From: Streptomyces sp. BK239
GTDB taxonomy: Bacteria > Actinomycetota > Actinomycetes > Streptomycetales > Streptomycetaceae
NCBI RefSeq assembly: GCF_004217285.1
Contig: NZ_SHKS01000001.1
Coordinates: 999,195-1,063,194, forward strand
Length of the DNA: 64,000 bases
Direction of reading: 5' to 3'
A program made the translations under genes and the position numbers. The notes below the pieces were generated by a model that ran no database searches, was not told the origin of the DNA, and worked only from the letters and a program-made list of their open reading frames with translations. This document shows positions 27,178 to 36,442 of the stretch, piece by piece (the stretch's first letter is position 1; each line of letters begins with the position of its first letter).

Positions 27178-28503
27178 GTGCTCTCCCGAATCGATCTGCG
27201 CGGCGACGCCCTCCCCGAGGGCCCCGCCCTGCGCGACCTGCTGCCCCGAGCCGACTTCGACGTCTCGGCCGCCCTGGAGAAGGTGCGCCCGATCTGCGAG
27301 GCCGTGCATCATCGGGGCGACGCGGCACTGATCGACTTCGCCGAGAAGTTCGACGGGGTCCGCCTCGACCAGGTGCGAGTGCCCGCCGAGGCCCTCAAGC
27401 GCGCGCTTGAGGAACTCGACCCGGCCGTGCGCGCGGCCTTGGAGGAGTCCGTCCGCCGCGCCCGCCTCGTCCACCGCGCGCAGCGCCGTGAGACGCACAC
27501 CACCCAGGTCGTGCCGGGCGGCACCGTGACCGAGAAGTGGGTCCCCGTGGACCGCGTCGGGCTGTACGCGCCCGGCGGGCGGTCGGTCTACCCGTCCTCC
27601 GTGGTGATGAACGTCGTCCCGGCCCAGGAGGCCGGCGTCGGGTCCATCGCGCTCGCCTCCCCGGCGCAGGCCGACTTCGGCGGCCTGCCCCACCCGACGA
27701 TCCTCGCCGCGTGCGCCCTGCTCGGCGTCGACGAGGTGTACGCCGCGGGCGGCGCGACCGCCGTCGCGATGTTCGCGCACGGCACCGAGTCCTGCCCGCC
27801 CGCCAACATGGTCACCGGGCCCGGCAACATCTGGGTCGCCGCAGCCAAGCGCTACTTCACCGGCAAGATCGGCATCGACGCCGAGGCCGGCCCGACCGAG
27901 ATCGCGGTCCTCGCCGACTCCACGGCCGACCCGGTGCACGTCGCCGCCGACCTCATCAGCCAGGCCGAGCACGACCCGCTGGCCGCCGCCGTGCTGGTCA
28001 CCGACTCCGTCGAGCTGGCGGACGCGGTCGAGAAGGAGCTGCAGCCGCAGGTCGCGGCCACCCGGCACATCGACGACCGGATCGTCCCCGCCCTCGAGGG
28101 CCGGCAGTCCGCGATCGTCCTCGTCGACGGCGTCGAGGAGGGCCTGCGGGTCGTCGACGCCTACGGCGCGGAGCACCTGGAGATCCAGACCGCCGACGCG
28201 GCCGCCGTCGCCGCCCGGGTGCGCAACGCCGGCGCGGTCTTCGTCGGCCCCTGGGCCCCGGTCTCCCTCGGCGACTACGCCGCCGGCTCCAACCACGTCC
28301 TGCCCACCGGCGGCTGCGCCTGCCACTCCTCCGGCCTGTCCGTGCAGTCCTTCCTGCGCGGCATCCACATCGTCGACTACACGCGCGAGGCGCTGGCCGA
28401 CGTCGCGCACCACGTGGTCACGCTGGCGGAGGCGGAGGACCTGCCGGCGCACGGCGCGGCGATCAAGGCAAGGTTCGGCTGGAAGGTACCGACGAGCAAG
28501 TGA
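27178..28503 (+). CDS. hisD: Histidinol dehydrogenase
   Basis: HisD (441 aa) oxidises histidinol to histidine in two NAD-dependent steps, the last reactions of histidine synthesis. Family motifs include [34 protein letters not shown], the zinc-site segment [10 protein letters not shown] and GAEHLEIQ, plus HVLPTGGCA. Length is as expected. The GTG start follows a GACAAT hexamer (27165-27170) by 7 nt, so this operon promoter probably makes a leaderless mRNA. It is the first gene of hisDCB-orf-hisH-priA-ridA-hisF, and its stop overlaps the hisC start by 4 bp. Confidence 0.97.
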   Translation: MLSRIDLRGDALPEGPALRDLLPRADFDVSAALEKVRPICEAVHHRGDAALIDFAEKFDGVRLDQVRVPAEALKRALEELDPAVRAALEESVRRARLVHRAQRRETHTTQVVPGGTVTEKWVPVDRVGLYAPGGRSVYPSSVVMNVVPAQEAGVGSIALASPAQADFGGLPHPTILAACALLGVDEVYAAGGATAVAMFAHGTESCPPANMVTGPGNIWVAAAKRYFTGKIGIDAEAGPTEIAVLADSTADPVHVAADLISQAEHDPLAAAVLVTDSVELADAVEKELQPQVAATRHIDDRIVPALEGRQSAIVLVDGVEEGLRVVDAYGAEHLEIQTADAAAVAARVRNAGAVFVGPWAPVSLGDYAAGSNHVLPTGGCACHSSGLSVQSFLRGIHIVDYTREALADVAHHVVTLAEAEDLPAHGAAIKARFGWKVPTSK

Positions 28504-29609
28504 ACCTCGGAATCGACGATCTTCCCGTACGGGACGAGCTGCGCGGCAAGTCCCCCTACGGCGCGCCCCAGTTGGACGTCCCCGTACGGCTGAACACCAA
28601 CGAGAACCCCTACCCGCTGCCCGAGCCGCTGGTCGAGCGGATCGCCGAGCGGGTGCGCGAGGCCGCCCGGGACCTCAACCGCTACCCGGACCGCGACGCC
28701 GTCGAACTGCGCACCCGGCTCGCCGAATACCTCACCGACACCTCCGGGTACGAGGTCGGGCTCGCCAACGTCTGGGCGGCCAACGGCTCCAACGAGGTCA
28801 TCCAGCAACTGCTGCAGACCTTCGGCGGGCCCGGCCGCAGCGCGATCGGCTTCGAGCCGTCGTACTCGATGCACGGCCTCATCGCGCGCGGCACCGGCAC
28901 CGGCTGGATCTCCGGCCCGCGCCACGACGACTTCACCATCGACGTCGCCGCCGCGCGGAAGGCCATCGCGGAGCACCGGCCCGACGTCGTCTTCGTCACC
29001 ACCCCCAACAACCCCACCGGCACCGCCGTCCCGGCCGAGACCGTCCTCGCCCTGTACGAGGCGGCGCAGGCCGCCAAGCCGTCCATGGTGATCGTGGACG
29101 AGGCGTACATCGAGTTCAGCCACGGCGACTCGCTGCTGCCGCTGCTCGAAGACCGGCCGAATCTCGTCGTCTCCCGCACGATGTCCAAGGCCTTCGGCGC
29201 GGCCGGACTGCGCCTCGGCTACCTCGCCGCGCACCCGGCCGTCGTGGACGCCGTGCAGCTGGTCCGGCTGCCCTACCACCTGTCGGCCGTCACGCAGGCG
29301 ACCGCCCTGGCCGCGCTGGAGCACACCGGCACACTGCTGAAGTACGTCGAGCAGCTGAAGGGGGAGCGGGACCGCCTGGTCGGCGAACTGCTGGCCCTCG
29401 GCTACGAGGTGACCGCCTCGGACGCCAACTTCGTGCAGTTCGGCCGGTTCGACGACGCCCACGACGTCTGGCGGAAGATCCTCGACCGGGGCGTCCTGGT
29501 CCGGGACAACGGCGTGCCCGGGTGGCTGCGGGTCACCGCCGGCACGCCCGAAGAGAACGACGCGTTCCTCGACGCGGTCCGGGAGATCAAGAAGGAGCAG
29601 GGTTCATGA
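28500..29609 (+). CDS. hisC: Histidinol-phosphate aminotransferase
   Basis: HisC (369 aa) is a PLP-dependent class I/II aminotransferase converting imidazole-acetol phosphate to histidinol phosphate with glutamate. The PLP lysine is in [16 protein letters not shown]. Other fold-type I features are [21 protein letters not shown] and the N-terminal [12 protein letters not shown]. The GTG start overlaps the hisD stop (GTGA) and the hisC stop overlaps the hisB start (ATGA), so the three are translationally coupled. Confidence 0.97.
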   Translation: MNLGIDDLPVRDELRGKSPYGAPQLDVPVRLNTNENPYPLPEPLVERIAERVREAARDLNRYPDRDAVELRTRLAEYLTDTSGYEVGLANVWAANGSNEVIQQLLQTFGGPGRSAIGFEPSYSMHGLIARGTGTGWISGPRHDDFTIDVAAARKAIAEHRPDVVFVTTPNNPTGTAVPAETVLALYEAAQAAKPSMVIVDEAYIEFSHGDSLLPLLEDRPNLVVSRTMSKAFGAAGLRLGYLAAHPAVVDAVQLVRLPYHLSAVTQATALAALEHTGTLLKYVEQLKGERDRLVGELLALGYEVTASDANFVQFGRFDDAHDVWRKILDRGVLVRDNGVPGWLRVTAGTPEENDAFLDAVREIKKEQGS

Positions 29610-30199
29610 CTCGCGTTGGACGCGTGGAGCGTACGACCAAGGAGACGGCCGTCCTGGTCGAGATCGACCTCGACGGCACCGGGAAGACCGACATCGCCAC
29701 CGGCGTCGGCTTCTACGACCACATGCTCGACCAGCTCGGCCGGCACGGTCTGTTCGACCTCACCGTCAAGACCGACGGCGACCTGCACATCGACTCCCAC
29801 CACACCATCGAGGACACCGCGCTCGCGCTCGGCGCCGCCTTCCGGCAGGCCCTCGGCGACAAGGTGGGCATCTACCGCTTCGGCAACTGCACGGTCCCGC
29901 TGGACGAGTCCCTCGCCCAGGTCACCGTCGACCTCTCCGGCCGCCCCTACCTCGTGCACACCGAGCCCGAGAAGATGGCGCCGATGATCGGCGAGTACGA
30001 CACCACCATGACCCGGCACATCCTGGAGTCCTTCGTCGCCCAGGCGCAGATCGCGCTGCACGTGCACGTGCCCTACGGGCGCAACGCGCACCACATCGTG
30101 GAGTGCCAGTTCAAGGCACTGGCCCGGGCCCTGCGCTACGCGTCCGAGCGGGACCCGCGCGCGGCCGGCATCCTCCCGTCCACGAAGGGCGCGCTGTAG
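29606..30199 (+). CDS. hisB: Imidazoleglycerol-phosphate dehydratase
   Basis: A monofunctional HisB dehydratase of 197 aa; there is no histidinol-phosphatase domain, as usual in actinobacteria. It forms imidazole-acetol phosphate. Two metal-binding half-repeats are visible: [12 protein letters not shown] with [17 protein letters not shown], and [15 protein letters not shown] with [17 protein letters not shown]. The ATG overlaps the hisC stop. The small membrane-protein gene follows after 2 bp. Confidence 0.97.
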   Translation: MTRVGRVERTTKETAVLVEIDLDGTGKTDIATGVGFYDHMLDQLGRHGLFDLTVKTDGDLHIDSHHTIEDTALALGAAFRQALGDKVGIYRFGNCTVPLDESLAQVTVDLSGRPYLVHTEPEKMAPMIGEYDTTMTRHILESFVAQAQIALHVHVPYGRNAHHIVECQFKALARALRYASERDPRAAGILPSTKGAL

Positions 30200-30201
30200 G
30201 C

Positions 30202-30366
30202 ATGACCGGACTGTCCACCCTGCTGATCGTCGTCGGCCTCTTCCTCGCCGGCGGCGTCTATTCCTTCGTCAAGCAGCAGATGCCCAAGAGCCTCATCGTG
30301 CTGCTCTCCATCGGCGCCGCGATGTGCCTCGTCGCCGGCGTCATGCGGCTGGAGGTCTGGAGTTGA
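30202..30366 (+). CDS. Small membrane protein inside the histidine operon
   Basis: A 54-aa protein with two hydrophobic segments (about residues 4-20 and 30-48) separated by VKQQMPKS. It lies 2 bp after hisB and overlaps the TTG start of hisH by 4 bp (TTGA), so it is fully embedded in the operon and must be co-translated with its neighbours. I recall a protein of this type at this position in other Streptomyces his operons. Function unknown. Its membrane location is odd for an operon of cytosolic enzymes. Confidence 0.8.
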   Translation: MTGLSTLLIVVGLFLAGGVYSFVKQQMPKSLIVLLSIGAAMCLVAGVMRLEVWS

Positions 30367-31007
30367 GCACCGCGAGTAAAAAGGTCGTGGTCTTCGACTA
30401 CGGCTTCGGCAACGTCCGTTCCGCCGAGCGCGCCCTCGCGCGCACCGGGGCCGACGTCGAGATCACCCGTGACTTCGACACCGCGATGAACGCCGACGGG
30501 CTCTTGGTGCCGGGCGTCGGCGCCTTCGCTGCCTGCATGAAGGGCCTGCGCGAGGCGCGCGGCGACTGGATCGTGGACCGCCGGCTGTCCGGCGGGCGCC
30601 CGGTCATGGGCATCTGCGTCGGCATGCAGATCCTGTTCGCGCGCGGCATCGAGCACGGCGTGGAGACCGAGGGCCTCGACGAGTGGCCCGGCGCGGTCGA
30701 GCCGCTCCAGGCCGAGATCGTCCCGCACATGGGCTGGAACACCGTCGACGCGCCCGCCGATTCCGAGCTCTTCGCCGGCCTGGACGCCGACGCCCGCTTC
30801 TACTTCGTGCACTCCTACGCCGTCCACGACTGGTCCCTGGAGGCGCACAACCCGGCGATGCGGGCGCCCAAGGTGACCTGGTCGACGCACGGCAAGCCGT
30901 TCGTGGCCGCCGTGGAGAACGGCGCCCTGTGGGCCACCCAGTTCCACCCCGAGAAGTCCGGCGACGCCGGAGCCCAGCTCCTCACCAACTGGATCGGAAC
31001 CCTGTGA
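30363..31007 (+). CDS. hisH: Imidazole glycerol phosphate synthase, glutaminase subunit
   Basis: HisH (214 aa) hydrolyses glutamine and passes ammonia to HisF. The triad is present: Cys85 in [10 protein letters not shown], and His195 with Glu197 in FHPEKS. The start appears to be TTG at 30363, overlapping the stop of the small membrane-protein gene, with GGAGG about 10 nt upstream; the conserved first strand ([11 protein letters not shown]) begins 8 residues later. A GTG at 30387 would remove part of that approach. hisH ends in a GTGA overlap with priA. Confidence 0.95.
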   Translation: MSTASKKVVVFDYGFGNVRSAERALARTGADVEITRDFDTAMNADGLLVPGVGAFAACMKGLREARGDWIVDRRLSGGRPVMGICVGMQILFARGIEHGVETEGLDEWPGAVEPLQAEIVPHMGWNTVDAPADSELFAGLDADARFYFVHSYAVHDWSLEAHNPAMRAPKVTWSTHGKPFVAAVENGALWATQFHPEKSGDAGAQLLTNWIGTL

Positions 31008-31729
31008 GCAAGCTCGAACTCCTCCCCGCCGTCGACGTCCGCGACGGCCAGGCCGTCCGCCTGGTCCACGGCGAGTCCGGCACCGAGACCTCCTACGGCT
31101 CCCCGCTGGAGGCCGCCCTCGCCTGGCAGCGGTCCGGCGCCGAGTGGCTGCACCTGGTCGACCTCGACGCCGCGTTCGGCACGGGGGACAACCGCGAGCT
31201 GATCGCGGAGGTCGCCAAGGCGATGGACATCAAGGTGGAGCTGTCCGGCGGCATCCGCGACGACGACACCCTCGCCGCCGCCCTCGCCACCGGCTGCACC
31301 CGGGTCAACCTGGGCACGGCCGCCCTGGAGACCCCCGAGTGGGTCGCCAAGGTCATCGCCGAGCACGGCGACAAGATCGCCGTCGGTCTCGACGTACGCG
31401 GCACGACCCTGCGCGGCCGGGGCTGGACCCGCGACGGCGGCGACCTCTACGAGACGCTGGAGCGCCTCGACGCGGAGGGCTGCGCGCGGTACGTGGTCAC
31501 CGACATCGCCAAGGACGGCACCCTCCAGGGACCGAACCTGGAGCTGCTGAGGAACGTGTGCGCCGCGACCGACCGCCCCGTGGTCGCCTCCGGCGGCGTG
31601 TCGTCCCTCGACGACCTGCGCGCCATCGCCGAACTCGTGCCGCTCGGTGTCGAGGGGGCGATCGTCGGCAAGGCGCTCTACGCGAAGGCGTTCACCCTGG
31701 AAGAGGCCCTTGAGGCGGTGGCCCGGTGA
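31004..31729 (+). CDS. priA: Bifunctional HisA/TrpF isomerase PriA
   Basis: PriA (241 aa) is a (beta-alpha)8 barrel that isomerises both ProFAR for histidine and PRA for tryptophan. Asp11 ([10 protein letters not shown]) and Asp130 ([12 protein letters not shown]) match the acid and base of HisA, and the loop [13 protein letters not shown] carries residues used with both substrates. HisA alone cannot be excluded by these motifs. However, Streptomyces are known to lack trpF, none is present among the trp genes here, and PriA was described in this genus. It is coupled by overlaps with hisH and ridA. Confidence 0.93.
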   Translation: MSKLELLPAVDVRDGQAVRLVHGESGTETSYGSPLEAALAWQRSGAEWLHLVDLDAAFGTGDNRELIAEVAKAMDIKVELSGGIRDDDTLAAALATGCTRVNLGTAALETPEWVAKVIAEHGDKIAVGLDVRGTTLRGRGWTRDGGDLYETLERLDAEGCARYVVTDIAKDGTLQGPNLELLRNVCAATDRPVVASGGVSSLDDLRAIAELVPLGVEGAIVGKALYAKAFTLEEALEAVAR

Positions 31730-32121
31730 GCGGTCTGCGACGCGTCACCACCGGCGCGCCCTGGGAGGACGTCTTCGGGTACTCACGAGCCGTGGAACTG
31801 CCGAGCGGCCTGGTGCTCGTCTCGGGATGCACCTCGATAGTGGACGGCCAGATCGCCGGGGGCGGTCCCTACGAGCAGACCGTCAACGCCTTCAACGTCG
31901 CCCTCTCGGCCCTGGCGGAGCTGGGCCTCGGGCGGGACGACGTGGTGCGCACGCGCATGTACCTCACCCACGCGCGGGACGTGGAGGAGGTCGGACGCGC
32001 GCACAAGGAGCTGTTCGACGCCGTCCGCCCCGCCGCATCGATGATCATCGTCTCCGGCTTCGTGGACCCGAGCCTGGTCGTCGAGGTCGAGGTGGAGGCA
32101 TTCCGAGGAGCCCCGGCATGA
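31726..32121 (+). CDS. RidA-family (YjgF/YER057c) protein
   Basis: A 131-aa RidA-like protein. RidA enzymes hydrolyse reactive enamine/imine intermediates made by PLP enzymes. The family C-terminal segment with Arg ([18 protein letters not shown]) is present. The classical RidA Arg sits in a KIR/RxR context near the C-terminus that I cannot find, so this may be a different subgroup. Its location between priA and hisF, with overlaps on both sides, suggests it removes by-products formed by HisC or related PLP steps (inference). Confidence 0.88.
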   Translation: MSGLRRVTTGAPWEDVFGYSRAVELPSGLVLVSGCTSIVDGQIAGGGPYEQTVNAFNVALSALAELGLGRDDVVRTRMYLTHARDVEEVGRAHKELFDAVRPAASMIIVSGFVDPSLVVEVEVEAFRGAPA

Positions 32122-32873
32122 CCCTGGCCGTACGCGTCATTCCCTGCCTGGACGTCGACGACGGCCGGGTCGTCAAGGGCGTCAACTTCCAGAACCTGCG
32201 CGACGCGGGCGACCCCGTCGAGATGGCCAAGGTGTACGACGCCGAGGGCGCCGACGAGCTGACGTTCCTGGACATCACCGCCTCGTCGGGCAACCGCGAG
32301 ACCACCTACGACGTGGTGCGCCGCACCGCCGAGCAGGTGTTCATCCCGCTCACCGTCGGCGGCGGGGTGCGCACCCCGGAGGACGTCGACAAGCTGCTGC
32401 GGGCCGGCGCGGACAAGGTCGGCGTCAACACCGCGGCGATCGCCCGCCCGGACCTGATCCGCGAGATCGCCGAGCGCTTCGGCAGCCAGGTGCTGGTCCT
32501 CTCGGTCGACGCCCGCCGCACCGCCTCCGGCTCCTTCGAGGTGACCACCCACGGCGGACGCAAGGGCACCGGCATCGACGCCGTCGAGTGGGCGCACCGG
32601 GCGGCCGAACTGGGCGCGGGCGAGATCCTGCTGAACTCGATGGACGCCGACGGCACGAAGGACGGCTACGACCTGGAGATGATCGCCGCCGTCCGCAAGC
32701 ACGTCACCCTCCCGGTGATCGCCTCCGGCGGCGCCGGCCGCCTCACCGACTTCCCCCCGGCCGTCGAAGCGGGCGCGGACGCGGTCCTGGCGGCCTCGGT
32801 CTTCCACTTCGGCGACCTCCGCATCAACGAGGTCAAGCAGTCCCTCCGCGAGGCGGGCCACCCGATCCGCTGA
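32118..32873 (+). CDS. hisF: Imidazole glycerol phosphate synthase, cyclase subunit
   Basis: HisF (251 aa) uses ammonia from HisH to cyclise PRFAR into imidazole glycerol phosphate and AICAR. It is a (beta-alpha)8 barrel with catalytic Asp12 ([11 protein letters not shown]) and Asp131 (VLSVDARRT). Phosphate-binding loops are present as [25 protein letters not shown] and ASGGAG. The ATG overlaps the ridA stop. It ends the first his block; a hairpin follows at once. hisI lies 3.2 kb away, and hisG/hisE are outside this window. Confidence 0.97.
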   Translation: MTLAVRVIPCLDVDDGRVVKGVNFQNLRDAGDPVEMAKVYDAEGADELTFLDITASSGNRETTYDVVRRTAEQVFIPLTVGGGVRTPEDVDKLLRAGADKVGVNTAAIARPDLIREIAERFGSQVLVLSVDARRTASGSFEVTTHGGRKGTGIDAVEWAHRAAELGAGEILLNSMDADGTKDGYDLEMIAAVRKHVTLPVIASGGAGRLTDFPPAVEAGADAVLAASVFHFGDLRINEVKQSLREAGHPIR

Positions 32874-32880
32874 CACCCAT

Positions 32881-32917
32881 GAGCAAGCCCCGGCCACCTG
32901 GTGACCGGGGCTTACTC
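32881..32917 (+). terminator. Terminator of the his operon
   Basis: A stem of about 13 bp with one mismatch: GAGCAAGCCCCGG at 32881-32893 pairs with CCGGGGCTTACTC at 32905-32917 across an 11-nt loop that can pair further. It begins 8 bp after the hisF stop and is followed by AT-rich DNA with the arsR-like promoter. Confidence 0.75.
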
Positions 32918-32939
32918 AACGACCTTTACAAAAGATAAT

Positions 32940-32982
32940 TTGCGCAAAATTCATTGCGCAACTTTTCCTTCGCATCTAGTCT
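32940..32982 (+). promoter_or_regulatory. Promoter and twin TTGCGCAA operator of the ArsR-like gene
   Basis: Two copies of the perfect 8-bp palindrome TTGCGCAA lie at 32940-32947 and 32954-32961, spaced 14 bp. A TAGTCT -10-like hexamer is at 32977-32982. The second palindrome begins exactly where a -35 element would lie (TTGCGC, 17 bp before the -10), so a bound regulator would block RNA polymerase. The start codon is 6 nt after the hexamer. The arrangement fits autoregulation by the ArsR-type protein encoded next, possibly also controlling the MFS gene. Confidence 0.65.
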
Positions 32983-32988
32983 CGCGGT

Positions 32989-33576
32989 ATGACGAGCAAG
33001 GGGAACCGCTCCATCACCGATCTGGGCACCCTCAAAGCCTTGGCCCATCCACTGCGGATGCAGCTGTACCGCGGGCTGTGCGTGGCCCGCTCGGCGACCG
33101 CCTCCCAGCTGGCCGACCAGGTCGACGAAGCCGTCTCCCTCGTCAGCTATCACCTGCGCAAGCTGGCCGAGCACGGACTGATCGAGGAGGCCGAGACGGC
33201 GAGCGGGGACGGACGGGAGCGGTGGTGGCGGCCGGCCTCACAAGGCGTCAGCATTCGCGACGAGGACTTCCGCGACGCCCCCGAGCGGACGGCCGCGCAT
33301 CTGGCGGCCACCCGGCTCTTCCACGAGCAGCGCGTCGACCTCTACCGCCGTTACCTGGACGAACGGCCCGCCTGGAGCGCCGAGTGGAACTCCGCCGCTC
33401 TCGACAGCGAGTCCCTCCTGAGGCTGACCGCCGCCGAACTCGGCGAGCTGCGCGAGGAACTGCTCGCTCTCGCCCGCAAGTACGACGAGAAGGGCCGGGC
33501 GGCCGAAGCCGCCGGTGACGTCGAGGGGCGCGAGAACGTGGCGCTGCACGCGTACGGATTCCCCTTCCGTGGCTGA
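32989..33576 (+). CDS. ArsR-type winged-helix transcriptional regulator
   Basis: A 195-aa regulator. The winged helix-turn-helix occupies about residues 10-85 (TLKALAHPLRMQLYRGL, ATASQLADQVDEAVSLVSYHLRKLAEHGLIEE), typical of ArsR/helix_turn_helix_5 proteins. No metal-binding CxC is present, so it is not an arsenic or metal sensor of the classical kind. The C-terminal half (90-195) is helical and may bind a ligand or dimerise. The ATG lies 6 nt from a -10-like TAGTCT, so the mRNA is probably leaderless. It is followed directly by an MFS efflux gene, the usual layout of a regulator with its pump. Confidence 0.9.
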   Translation: MTSKGNRSITDLGTLKALAHPLRMQLYRGLCVARSATASQLADQVDEAVSLVSYHLRKLAEHGLIEEAETASGDGRERWWRPASQGVSIRDEDFRDAPERTAAHLAATRLFHEQRVDLYRRYLDERPAWSAEWNSAALDSESLLRLTAAELGELREELLALARKYDEKGRAAEAAGDVEGRENVALHAYGFPFRG

Positions 33577-33592
33577 GAAGAGAGGTCCCCTC

Positions 33593-34852
33593 GTGGCGTC
33601 CACGGTCACCGCTGCGGCCGAGCCGGTCGACGAACGGCCCGCTCATCGGGACGGCAACGTGTTGCGCTGGGTCGGCGCCTACACGGCCTCCATGGTCGGG
33701 GACGGGGTGTACTACCTCGCTCTTTCCTGGGCGGCGGTGCAGCAGGGGACGCCCGCCGAGGCCGGGGTGGTGATGACGGTCAGTGCCGTGCCCCGGGCGC
33801 TGCTCCTGCTGGGCGGGGGAGTCATCGTCGACCGGCTGGGGCCGCGCAGGGTCGTCATCGGCAGCGACGCCCTGCGGTGCGCGGCCGCGCTCGCCGTCGC
33901 CGCGCTGATGTTCCTCGCCAGCCCCGGGCTGTGGCTCCTCGCATTGCTCGCCCTGGTGTTCGGGGCCGTCGACGCGTTGTTCCTGCCCGCGGTGGGCGCA
34001 CTGCCGGCGCGGCTCACCGGCAAGGGGCAGCTCGCCCGGGTACAGGGCATGCGCGGGCTCGCGGTCCGCGCCGCCAACGTCGTCGGCGCCCCGCTCGGCG
34101 GCCTCGCCGTCGCGATGGGCGGGGCGGCGGCCGCCTTCGCCGTCGCGGGGCTGCTGATCGCCGTGTCCCTGCCGCTGCTGGTGACCCTCCGGGTCGCGAA
34201 ACCTCCCCTGGACGAAGCGTCCGACGTCGGCGAGCGACGCTCCACCGCCTGGCGCGACCTCGCGGGCGGCCTCGGTCACGTCCGCCGGCACCCCGTCCTC
34301 GCGCCCCTGATGCTGGCCATCGCCCTCGGCGACCTGGGGTTCGTCGGCCCCCTCAACGTGGGTCTCACCCTGCTCGCCGACGAGCGCGGCTGGGGCGCCG
34401 CCGGCATGGGCTGGATCCTCGCCGCGTTCGGCGCCGGCGCGGGCGGGGTCTCGCTGCTTCTGACCGTGCGCGGACGTGTGCCGCGTGCCGGCCTGGTCGC
34501 GGGCGCCGCCATCATCGCGGGCTCGGTGGCCATCGCCGCCCTCGCCCGGGTGCCGACCGTCGCCGGGGCCGTCGGGGCCGCGCTGGCGGTGGGACTCCTG
34601 GCGGGGCTCAGCGGCGCCCTGTGCGGGGCCCTGCTCCAGACCCAGTCCGACCCCGCCTTCCTCGGTCGCGTCACCGCCCTGTCCGGGCTGGTCAGCCTGG
34701 GCCTCGCCCCGCTGAGCATGCCGGTGTCCGCCGCCGCGGTCCAGGTCTGGGGCACCGGACCGGTGTTCGCCGTCAGCGCGGCCGTCTGCGCGCTCGGCGG
34801 CGTCGTGGCCCTAACGGTCCCCGCCCTGCGCCGCGCCGAACTCCCCGGCTGA
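33593..34852 (+). CDS. MFS transporter, probable efflux pump
   Basis: A 419-aa major facilitator superfamily protein with 12 probable membrane segments. Features include GDGVYYLALSWAAVQQ in the first helix, the loop motif GGGVIVDRLGPRRVVIGSD (MFS motif A type), and the second-half segment LSGALCGALLQTQSDPAFLGRVTAL, typical of the enterobactin-exporter/macrolide-efflux (MefA-like) group. The GTG at 33593 has AGAGAGG 7 nt upstream; an earlier GTG at 33569 overlaps the regulator gene by 8 bp. It is probably controlled by the ArsR-type protein. The substrate is unknown. It converges on the VOC gene with 9 bp between stops. Confidence 0.88.
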   Translation: MASTVTAAAEPVDERPAHRDGNVLRWVGAYTASMVGDGVYYLALSWAAVQQGTPAEAGVVMTVSAVPRALLLLGGGVIVDRLGPRRVVIGSDALRCAAALAVAALMFLASPGLWLLALLALVFGAVDALFLPAVGALPARLTGKGQLARVQGMRGLAVRAANVVGAPLGGLAVAMGGAAAAFAVAGLLIAVSLPLLVTLRVAKPPLDEASDVGERRSTAWRDLAGGLGHVRRHPVLAPLMLAIALGDLGFVGPLNVGLTLLADERGWGAAGMGWILAAFGAGAGGVSLLLTVRGRVPRAGLVAGAAIIAGSVAIAALARVPTVAGAVGAALAVGLLAGLSGALCGALLQTQSDPAFLGRVTALSGLVSLGLAPLSMPVSAAAVQVWGTGPVFAVSAAVCALGGVVALTVPALRRAELPG

Positions 34853-34861
34853 CCCGGACAG

Positions 34862-35260
34862 CTACTCCTTCGGCTGGGCCAGCTGCACGAAGTTGCCGAC
34901 CGTGTCGTCCAGGACGGCCGAGATCACCGGCCCCTGCTCCCTCGGCGTCTGCGCGAACCGGACGCCGAGGCCGCGCAGACGCTCGTACTCCGCGTGGATG
35001 TCGTCCACCGAGAAGACGATGCAGGGCAGCTCCGCCGCCCGCAGCGCCGCCCGGTACGGCTCCGCGATGGGCCCCTGGCCGGGCTCCAGCAGCAACTGGA
35101 GATCCGGCTGGGCCCCCTCGGGCGCGCCCACGGTGACGAACAGGGCGCCGCCGCCGAGATCCATGTGCATACGGGTCTCGAACCCCAGCACGCGCGTGTA
35201 GAACGCGTGGGCCTCGGCGACGTCGTCGACGTACACGCTCGTCATGGCGACCTTGATCAC
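34862..35260 (-). CDS. VOC/glyoxalase-family protein
   Basis: A 132-aa vicinal oxygen chelate protein with two beta-alpha-beta-beta-beta modules (MTSVYVDDVAEAHAFYTRVLGF, then IVFSVDDIHAEYERLRGLGV). Such proteins act in glyoxal detoxification, dioxygenation or resistance by ligand binding; the metal ligands are not enough to name the reaction. The frame continues upstream into the next gene, but the GTG at 35260 has GAGAGG 8 nt before it and begins the conserved first strand. It is 11 bp after the TIGR03085 gene, so the two form an operon. Confidence 0.85.
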   Translation of the reverse strand: MIKVAMTSVYVDDVAEAHAFYTRVLGFETRMHMDLGGGALFVTVGAPEGAQPDLQLLLEPGQGPIAEPYRAALRAAELPCIVFSVDDIHAEYERLRGLGVRFAQTPREQGPVISAVLDDTVGNFVQLAQPKE

Positions 35261-35271
35261 GGCTCGTCCTC

Positions 35272-35907
35272 TCAGATACCGAGCTGCTTGCCGCCCCGCA
35301 GCCTGGTGATCGCCTCGTGGTCGCCGGCCAGGTCCACCTGGGCGGCGCCCTGCCGGCCGTACAGGAACAGCAGCAGCTCCGACGGCTCGCCGGTCGCCGT
35401 CACCACCGGCGTGCCGCGGTTGGCGACCGCCGTACGGCCGTCCGGGCGGCGCAGCACCAGCCCGGTCGGGGCCGAGCGGCCCGTCAGCCGGGCCGTGCGC
35501 TCCAGCCGCGACCACAGCGCGTCCTGGAACACCGGGTCGAGCTCGCGTGCCGACCAGTCCGGCTGCGCACGACGCACGTCCTCGGTGTGGACGTAGAACT
35601 CGACCGTGTTGGCCGCCTCGTCGACCGGCTTCAGCTGGAAGGGCGAGAACCGCGGCGGCCCGGTACGGATCAACTGGATCAGCTCCGCGTACGGCTTGGC
35701 GGCGAACTCCTCCATCGTCCTGTCCAGCCGGGACGCCAGCTGTTTGATGAGCAGACCCCCGGCGGCGTCCGGCCGCCGCTCGCGCACCACGACGTGTGCG
35801 GCCAGGTCACGGGTCTGCCAGCCCTCGCACAGGGTCGGCGCGGTGGGGCCCGCGGTTTCCAAGAGGTCGGCGAGAAGGAGCCGTTCACGCTTGGCGAAAG
35901 TCGACAT
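35272..35907 (-). CDS. TIGR03085-family (DinB/MDMPI-like) protein
   Basis: A 211-aa protein of the actinobacterial TIGR03085 type, related to mycothiol-dependent maleylpyruvate isomerase and DinB folds. The N-terminal four-helix bundle shows [36 protein letters not shown] with the conserved His. A second metal-ligand segment is [15 protein letters not shown] with its His. The C-terminal ~70 residues form an alpha/beta domain. Mycothiol-dependent transferase activity is inferred from fold only. It precedes the VOC gene and is divergent from hisI. Confidence 0.85.
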   Translation of the reverse strand: MSTFAKRERLLLADLLETAGPTAPTLCEGWQTRDLAAHVVVRERRPDAAGGLLIKQLASRLDRTMEEFAAKPYAELIQLIRTGPPRFSPFQLKPVDEAANTVEFYVHTEDVRRAQPDWSARELDPVFQDALWSRLERTARLTGRSAPTGLVLRRPDGRTAVANRGTPVVTATGEPSELLLFLYGRQGAAQVDLAGDHEAITRLRGGKQLGI

Positions 35908-36038
35908 GCCGTCAGCCTACGACCGTGCGACGGGTCCGCCCACCCGTCACTCCGGCCGGGGACCCGGTCCGGGCGCCGCCGTGCCCATCCAGTGGACACC
36001 GGCCGGGGACTGTCACCGGCGCGCGGCACAATGGCCGC

Positions 36039-36431
36039 ATGACCAGCACGCCCTCCCGCAGCAGCCTCGACCCGGAGATCGCCGCGCGCCTCAGGCGCAG
36101 CCCCGACGGGCTCGTCCCCGCCATCGCCCAGCAGTACGACACCGGTGAGGTGCTCATGCTCGGCTGGATGGACGACGAGGCGCTGCACCGCACCCTCACC
36201 ACCGGCCGCTGCACCTACTGGTCCCGCAGCCGTCAGGAGTACTGGGTCAAGGGCGACACCTCCGGCCACTTCCAGTGGGTGAAGTCCGTCGCCCTCGACT
36301 GCGACGCCGACACCGTGCTGGTCCGGGTCGACCAGGTCGGCGCCGCCTGCCACACCGGCGACCGCACCTGCTTCGACGCCGACGTGCTCCTGACGACCGC
36401 CGATTCCGGCGTCACCGCCCAGGATCAGTAA
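36039..36431 (+). CDS. hisI: Phosphoribosyl-AMP cyclohydrolase
   Basis: A monofunctional HisI cyclohydrolase of 130 aa, acting in the third step of histidine synthesis. Zinc and magnesium residues are visible in [20 protein letters not shown] and HTGDRTCF, and the family signature [17 protein letters not shown] is intact. There is no PR-ATP pyrophosphohydrolase (HisE) domain. The ATG is 6 nt after a CACAAT hexamer (36027-36032), so it is probably leaderless. It is only 11 bp from trpE, putting a histidine gene and the first tryptophan gene in one transcription unit. Confidence 0.96.
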   Translation: MTSTPSRSSLDPEIAARLRRSPDGLVPAIAQQYDTGEVLMLGWMDDEALHRTLTTGRCTYWSRSRQEYWVKGDTSGHFQWVKSVALDCDADTVLVRVDQVGAACHTGDRTCFDADVLLTTADSGVTAQDQ

Positions 36432-36442
36432 GGTCAGCCGCC

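Noticed and set aside
36432-36442. A Trp-rich leader peptide or attenuator before trpE
   Set aside because: Only 11 bp separate hisI and trpE, with no room for a leader peptide. I also saw no run of Trp codons before trpC or trpB.
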